Shown piece after piece: positions 6,315 through 9,578 of a stretch of 9,578 bases of DNA. The stretch's first letter is position 1. Each line of letters begins with the position of its first letter. Location: positions 1-9,578 of the forward strand of contig CAYRWY010000220.1 of assembly GCA_964427955.1 (NCBI GenBank). Direction: 5' to 3'. The translations under genes were made by a program, and so were the position numbers. A model generated the notes under the pieces. The model saw only the letters and a list, made by a program, of their open reading frames with translations, was not told where the DNA came from and did not search any database. Origin of the DNA: JACRBK01 sp964427955 (lineage in GTDB: Bacteria; Chloroflexota; Anaerolineae; Aggregatilineales; Aggregatilineaceae).

Positions 6315-8069
6315 ATGCTCACGATCCAGCAGCGCAAAGACCTGATCGAAGCAGCCCGCGGTCACCAACCGCTCGACCTGATCATCCGCCATATCCAGTT
6401 GGTCAACGTCTACACGGGCCGGATCGAACCGGCGGTGCTGGGCATCCGGCACGGGCGGATCGTCTCACTCGACGCGGATCGCCTGGAGGCAGCCGCGACC
6501 TTCGACGGCGGCGGGCGCTATGCCCTGCCCGGCCTGATTGACACGCACGTCCACATCGATTCCACGCTGGTCATCCCGGAAAACTTGTCCGAGCTGATCG
6601 TTCCCCACGGCACCACCGCCATGTTCACCGATCCGATGGAGATCGCCAACGTGGCCGGGATCGACGGGATGCGCGTGCTGCTGCACAGCCTGCCGCGCCT
6701 GCCTTACCATATCCTGATCGAAGTTTCGTCGCGCGTGCCGACCGCGCCCGGCCTGGAAACGACCGGCGGCGAACTGGGCCTGGACGAGGTGAGGGATATT
6801 CTCACCTGGCCGGAGTGCATCAGCCTGGGCGAACTCGATCCCTCCAAGGTGCTGGGCCTGCGGGATGAATACCTGGCCAAGATCGAGGCGGCGCACGCCC
6901 TCCAGAAGATCGCTAACGGGCACGCGGCGGGCCTGTCGGACGCCGAGCTGACCGCGTATGCCTGCGGCGGGCTGGCGGACGATCACGAATGTGTAGGCTA
7001 CGAAGATGCCTTCGCCCGGCTGCGCCTGGGACTGGCCGTCTTGATCCGCGAGGGGAGCACCGAGCGCAACCTGGAACCGATCCTGACCGGCGTCCTCCGC
7101 GAAAAGCTGGACACCCGCCACCTGATGTTCTGCACCGACGACAAGCACCCGGACCATATTCGCGACGAGGGCCACATCGATTATATGGTCAACCGCGCCA
7201 TCGCCCTGGGGGTGCCGCCCGTCCAGGCGATTCAGATGGCGACGATCAACGCCGCCGTGCATTTCCGCTGCGATCACGTCCTGGGCAGCCTGACGCCGGG
7301 CCGCTGGGCCGACGTGATCCTGTCCGAGCGGCTGGATCATCTGGTACCCTCGGCGGTGTTCTTCAAGGGGCAGTTGGCGGCCCAAAATGGCGCGCTGGTG
7401 GTGGCCCCGCCTCCCGCCGAGTATCCCGACTGGATTCAGCAGACGGTCAAGGTCACCCGCGGCAGAACAGGGGCGGACTTCCGGCTGGCGGCAGAGGGGA
7501 CCAGCGCCAAAGTGCGGGTGATCGAACTTTACCCGGACCAGATCATCAACGAGCGCGGCGAGGCCGTGCTGCGCGTGATCGACGGCCAGGTAATGGCCGA
7601 TCCCGCCCAGGATGTGCTCAAGCTGGCGGTGGTGGAGCGGCATGGCAAAAACGGCAACATCGGCGTGACGTTCGTGCGCGGCTTTGGCTTGAAGCAGGGC
7701 GCGCTGGCCTCGTCGGTCGCTCACGATCACCATAACATCATCGTCGTGGGGACCAATGACGACGACATGGCCGCCTGCGTGCGCGGGATCGAAGCCCGGC
7801 AGGGCGGCCTGTCCATCGCCCACGGCGGGGCCGAACAGGACGGGCTGTCGCTGCCGGTGGGCGGCTTGATGAGCCTGGAGCCGGTGCAGGACATCATTGC
7901 CCGGCTGGAGCGGATCACGGCCATCGCCCACGACCTGGGCTGCGTGCTGCCCGCGCCCTTCATGACCATTTCGTTCATCTCGCTGCCGACCGTGCCCGAA
8001 CTGGGCCTGACGGATCGCGGCCTGGTCAGCGTCCGCGATCACCAATTGATTGGTGTTTTTGCTGAGTGA
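6315..8069 (+). CDS. ade: Adenine deaminase (EC 3.5.4.2)
   Basis: A 584-residue amidohydrolase-superfamily enzyme, close in length to Escherichia coli Ade (YicP). It deaminates adenine to hypoxanthine and ammonia in the cytoplasm, feeding purine salvage. After a short N-terminal beta domain comes the metal-binding motif DTHVHIDSTL, with His78 and His80. LGELDPSK (171-178), NGHAAGLSD (201-209) and DDHECVGYEDAF (222-233) follow. The catalytic-region aspartates are in MFCTDDKHPDHIRDEGHIDY (271-290). The C-terminal adenine deaminase domain includes HGKNGNIGVTFVRGFGLKQG and SSVAHDHHNIIVVGTNDDDM, both family-typical. The chosen ATG has AGGGA 4 nt upstream (6306-6310). The enzyme starts the plus-strand block and is followed 79 nt later by a BMP-type purine-style importer, which supports a salvage role. 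The final codons carry a hairpin followed by T5 that may act as a terminator. Assignment is very secure. Confidence 0.96.
   Translation: MLTIQQRKDLIEAARGHQPLDLIIRHIQLVNVYTGRIEPAVLGIRHGRIVSLDADRLEAAATFDGGGRYALPGLIDTHVHIDSTLVIPENLSELIVPHGTTAMFTDPMEIANVAGIDGMRVLLHSLPRLPYHILIEVSSRVPTAPGLETTGGELGLDEVRDILTWPECISLGELDPSKVLGLRDEYLAKIEAAHALQKIANGHAAGLSDAELTAYACGGLADDHECVGYEDAFARLRLGLAVLIREGSTERNLEPILTGVLREKLDTRHLMFCTDDKHPDHIRDEGHIDYMVNRAIALGVPPVQAIQMATINAAVHFRCDHVLGSLTPGRWADVILSERLDHLVPSAVFFKGQLAAQNGALVVAPPPAEYPDWIQQTVKVTRGRTGADFRLAAEGTSAKVRVIELYPDQIINERGEAVLRVIDGQVMADPAQDVLKLAVVERHGKNGNIGVTFVRGFGLKQGALASSVAHDHHNIIVVGTNDDDMAACVRGIEARQGGLSIAHGGAEQDGLSLPVGGLMSLEPVQDIIARLERITAIAHDLGCVLPAPFMTISFISLPTVPELGLTDRGLVSVRDHQLIGVFAE
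8040..8060 (+). terminator. Terminator-like hairpin inside the last codons of adenine deaminase
   Basis: CACCAA at 8040-8045 pairs with TTGGTG at 8050-8055 across a TTGA loop. It is followed directly by five T (8056-8060). The structure lies about 10-30 nt before the stop codon, within the codons for HQLIGVF. The stem is short (6 bp, three G-C pairs), so any termination would be partial. Confidence 0.4.
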
Positions 8070-8093
8070 CGATGGACTCAGTGCTTATATACT
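8066..8093 (+). promoter_or_regulatory. Candidate promoter of the BMP-type importer operon
   Basis: TATACT at 8088-8093 (5 of 6 consensus positions) is preceded at 16 nt by GTGACG (8066-8071, 4 of 6), which overlaps the adenine deaminase stop codon. Transcription would begin near 8100, giving a leader of about 49 nt. The same TATACT box is used in the candidate promoters at 3985 and 6115. Together with the hairpin at 8040-8060 this suggests the importer is expressed separately from the deaminase. Confidence 0.4.
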
Positions 8094-8134
8094 GTTGGAT
8101 TAGAAGTTCGCTCTCGACTGGAGTTAGGCTTAAG

Positions 8135-8141
8135 AAAGGGA
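8135..8141 (+). promoter_or_regulatory. Ribosome binding site of the BMP-family binding protein gene
   Basis: AAAGGGA lies 7 nt before the ATG at 8149. It decides for that ATG rather than the second methionine codon (residue 3), which would be spaced too far. Confidence 0.6.
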
Positions 8142-8148
8142 AAAAGCC

Positions 8149-9165
8149 ATGAAGATGCGTCATTTAGTTACTCTCGTGTTGGTCGTCGCTTTTGTAGCCG
8201 CTGCTTTTCCTGCCTACGCTCAAAGTACCGATAAACCCAAAGTCAAAGTCGCGCTGATCCTGCCGGGCCGCGCCGACGACGTGTCGTGGAACCAGGCGTC
8301 GTTCGACGGCATGAACTGGGCCGTCGAGGAACTGGCCGACGATATTGAAGTCGATCTCACCGTCGTCGAGCAGGTCTACGATCCGGTAGACATCGAACCC
8401 GCGCTGCTCGACTATGCCCAGCAGGGCTACGATCTGATCGTCGGGCACGGCTTCCAGTTCCAGGAACCGATCATCAAGGTCGCGCCGGACTACCCGGACG
8501 TGAATTTCGCCATCGGCACCGGCTACAAGCTCGACAAGAATGTCGGCGTGTATGACGTGAAGCTGGAAGAAGGCGGCTACCTGATGGGCATAATCGCAGG
8601 CTACCTCACCGAGTCGGACATCGTGGGCGTGGTCGGCGGCGTGGACGTCTCCGAGATCCATCGCGGTCACGTCGCCTTCGGCATGGGCGCTGAAGCCGCG
8701 AACGAGGACGTGAAAGTCCTCAACAACTTCATCGGCGACTTCAACGACGTGGCGGGCGCGAAGGAAGCGGCCCTGAGCCAGATCAACGCGGGCGCTGATG
8801 TGCTGTGGCAGAGCGGTGATGGCGTCGGCCTGGGCGTCCTGACGGCCTGCAAGGAACAAGATGTCGTCTGCATGGGCAACACCACCGACCAGACCGAGCT
8901 GGCTCCCGACAATACGCTGGCGAGCTTCGTCTACAAGTGGGGTCCGCTCTACCAGCAGATGATCGAAGAGACGGTGGCCGGTGAGTACGGCAACAAATTC
9001 TATTGGAACAGCTTCGCGAACGAAGGTGTCGAAATCGTCTACAACGAAGACCTGGTCGAGGAATACCTCGATGAAGACCTGCAAGCCATGTTGGACGAGG
9101 CGATCCAGGGCTTCGTGGATGGGACGCTCGACCTGGGAGACCTGGACTCGGTGAAGCTCGAATAG
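8149..9165 (+). CDS. BMP-family ABC transporter solute-binding protein (PnrA/Med-like, probable purine nucleoside or base binding)
   Basis: A 338-residue binding protein of the BMP/Med family (basic membrane protein, PnrA-like), usual length. Characterised members, such as Treponema pallidum PnrA, bind purine nucleosides. Residues 1-24 are a signal peptide (MKMRHLVTLVLVVAFVAAAFPAYA, cut after AYA), with no lipobox cysteine. Family landmarks: KVALILPGRADDVSWNQASF (33-52, equivalent of the DxGFNQ start), IVGHGFQFQEPIIKVAPDYP (97-116), EGGYLMGIIAGYLT (141-154), VVGGVDVSEIHRGHVAFGMG (161-180), INAGADVLWQSGDGVGLGVL (202-221) and GNTTDQ (233-238). It follows adenine deaminase by 79 nt and precedes the matching ATPase. 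The pairing with adenine deaminase supports a purine ligand, but BMP proteins beside other enzymes may bind other solutes. The mature protein is strongly acidic. Family is secure, ligand is inference. Confidence 0.93.
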   Translation: MKMRHLVTLVLVVAFVAAAFPAYAQSTDKPKVKVALILPGRADDVSWNQASFDGMNWAVEELADDIEVDLTVVEQVYDPVDIEPALLDYAQQGYDLIVGHGFQFQEPIIKVAPDYPDVNFAIGTGYKLDKNVGVYDVKLEEGGYLMGIIAGYLTESDIVGVVGGVDVSEIHRGHVAFGMGAEAANEDVKVLNNFIGDFNDVAGAKEAALSQINAGADVLWQSGDGVGLGVLTACKEQDVVCMGNTTDQTELAPDNTLASFVYKWGPLYQQMIEETVAGEYGNKFYWNSFANEGVEIVYNEDLVEEYLDEDLQAMLDEAIQGFVDGTLDLGDLDSVKLE

Positions 9166-9183
9166 TGTTCTGAAAAATATCTC

Positions 9184-9210
9184 GCAGGGGCACGGATCAG
9201 GTGCCCCTGC
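9184..9210 (+). promoter_or_regulatory. Intercistronic hairpin between BMP binding protein and ATPase genes
   Basis: A perfect 10-bp inverted repeat, GCAGGGGCAC (9184-9193) and GTGCCCCTGC (9201-9210), with a 7-nt loop. It is followed by CGTTTAG rather than a T-run, so full termination is unlikely. Like the hairpin at 2227-2252 it comes straight after a solute-binding gene and before the membrane/ATPase genes, suggesting transcript 3'-end stabilisation or partial termination that favours the binding protein. Confidence 0.7.
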
Positions 9211-9229
9211 CGTTTAGAGGACCGATTTT

Positions 9230-9578
9230 ATGCCAGCCGTACAGATGCGCGGGATTACCAAGCGATTCCCCGGCGTGCTCGCCAACGATCAGGTAGACCT
9301 GGATCTGCAAGCCGGTGAGATTCACGGCCTGCTGGGCGAAAATGGCGCGGGCAAAACCACCTTAATGAATATTCTGTTTGGCCTTTACCAACCGGACGCG
9401 GGCGAAATCCGCCTCGACGACCGGCTCGCCGCGATTCATTCTCCTGCCGATGCCATCACCCTGGGGATTGGCATGGTCCACCAGCATTTCAAGCTCGTGC
9501 AGCCGTTCACCGTCACCGAAAACATCATCCTGGGCCTGGAGGGCTGGGGCTTCATCCACATGGCCGACGCCCACCGCC
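9230..9578 (+). CDS. ABC transporter ATP-binding protein, BMP/ribose type, N-terminal part, cut by window edge
   Basis: From the ATG at 9230 there are 116 codons open to the right edge, beginning MPAVQMRGITKRFPGVLAND. The Walker A motif is GENGAGKTT (36-44) and the Q-loop is MVHQHFKLVQPFTVTENIIL (82-101) with Gln85. GMVHQHFKLV is characteristic of the double-domain ATPases (YufO/NupA-like, about 500 residues in full) that drive BMP-type nucleoside importers and are related to ribose-type RbsA. It would sit on the cytoplasmic face and power uptake with two permeases expected downstream. AGAGGA at 9216-9221 is the ribosome site, 8 nt from the ATG. The signature motif, Walker B and the second nucleotide-binding domain lie beyond the window. 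The 64-nt gap after the binding protein gene and the shared strand indicate one operon. Confidence 0.92.
   Translation, partial: MPAVQMRGITKRFPGVLANDQVDLDLQAGEIHGLLGENGAGKTTLMNILFGLYQPDAGEIRLDDRLAAIHSPADAITLGIGMVHQHFKLVQPFTVTENIILGLEGWGFIHMADAHR

Noticed and set aside
6177..6452. Short minus-strand open frame (91 codons) across the adenine deaminase start
   Set aside because: It overlaps the ade 5' end and its candidate promoter and leader, and resembles no known protein. It would conflict with the better supported plus-strand gene.
6465..8045. Long minus-strand open frame (526 codons) opposite adenine deaminase
   Set aside because: The plus strand encodes a full-length enzyme with its catalytic motifs; the antisense product is His/Gln/Arg-rich without any domain.
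8164..9084. Minus-strand open frame (306 codons) opposite the BMP binding protein
   Set aside because: The sense frame has a signal peptide and all family motifs; the antisense one shows none and no ribosome site was seen.

Overview
The window is a GC-rich, densely coded stretch of a bacterial chromosome. It holds nine protein genes (two cut by the window edges) in two divergent blocks around a short, relatively AT-rich intergenic region at about 6083-6314. I found no mobile element, CRISPR array, rRNA or tRNA. The protein style suggests a Chloroflexota (Anaerolineae-like) bacterium: a family 5 solute-binding protein carrying a DxDxDG insert, the particular histidine kinase architecture, and a BMP-type transporter beside adenine deaminase. 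This is inference from general resemblance; no phylogenetic marker is present.

Left block, minus strand, read from about 6082 down to 1: an OmpR-family response regulator and its HAMP-type sensor histidine kinase (8-nt overlap), then a compact gap with a candidate terminator and a sigma-70-like promoter. This is followed by a dipeptide/oligopeptide/nickel-type (PepT family) ABC importer: solute-binding protein, a 10-bp intercistronic hairpin, then DppB-like and DppC-like permeases (8-nt overlap). The block ends with the N-terminal third of an alpha/beta hydrolase 29 nt downstream. The layout suggests that the two-component system may sense a substrate or envelope signal and control the importer, and that the hydrolase may act on the imported compound. 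No ATPase subunits for this importer are visible; they lie beyond the left edge or elsewhere.

Right block, plus strand, from 6315: adenine deaminase (adenine to hypoxanthine plus ammonia), a BMP-family (PnrA/Med-like) solute-binding protein, another 10-bp hairpin, and the start of the sugar/nucleoside-type ABC ATPase (Walker A and Q-loop present) that runs off the right edge. Together this looks like a purine uptake and salvage locus: the BMP/ATPase/permease system imports purine nucleosides or bases, and the deaminase feeds adenine into the hypoxanthine pool. The deaminase appears to carry a terminator-like hairpin inside its last codons, with a new promoter for the binding protein right at its stop codon.

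Overall this is a conventional transport, signalling and salvage region. I did not find a new biological system. The points worth a second look are regulatory (hairpins that follow each solute-binding gene, dyads in the divergent intergenic region, an intragenic terminator) and contextual (the substrates of the two importers).
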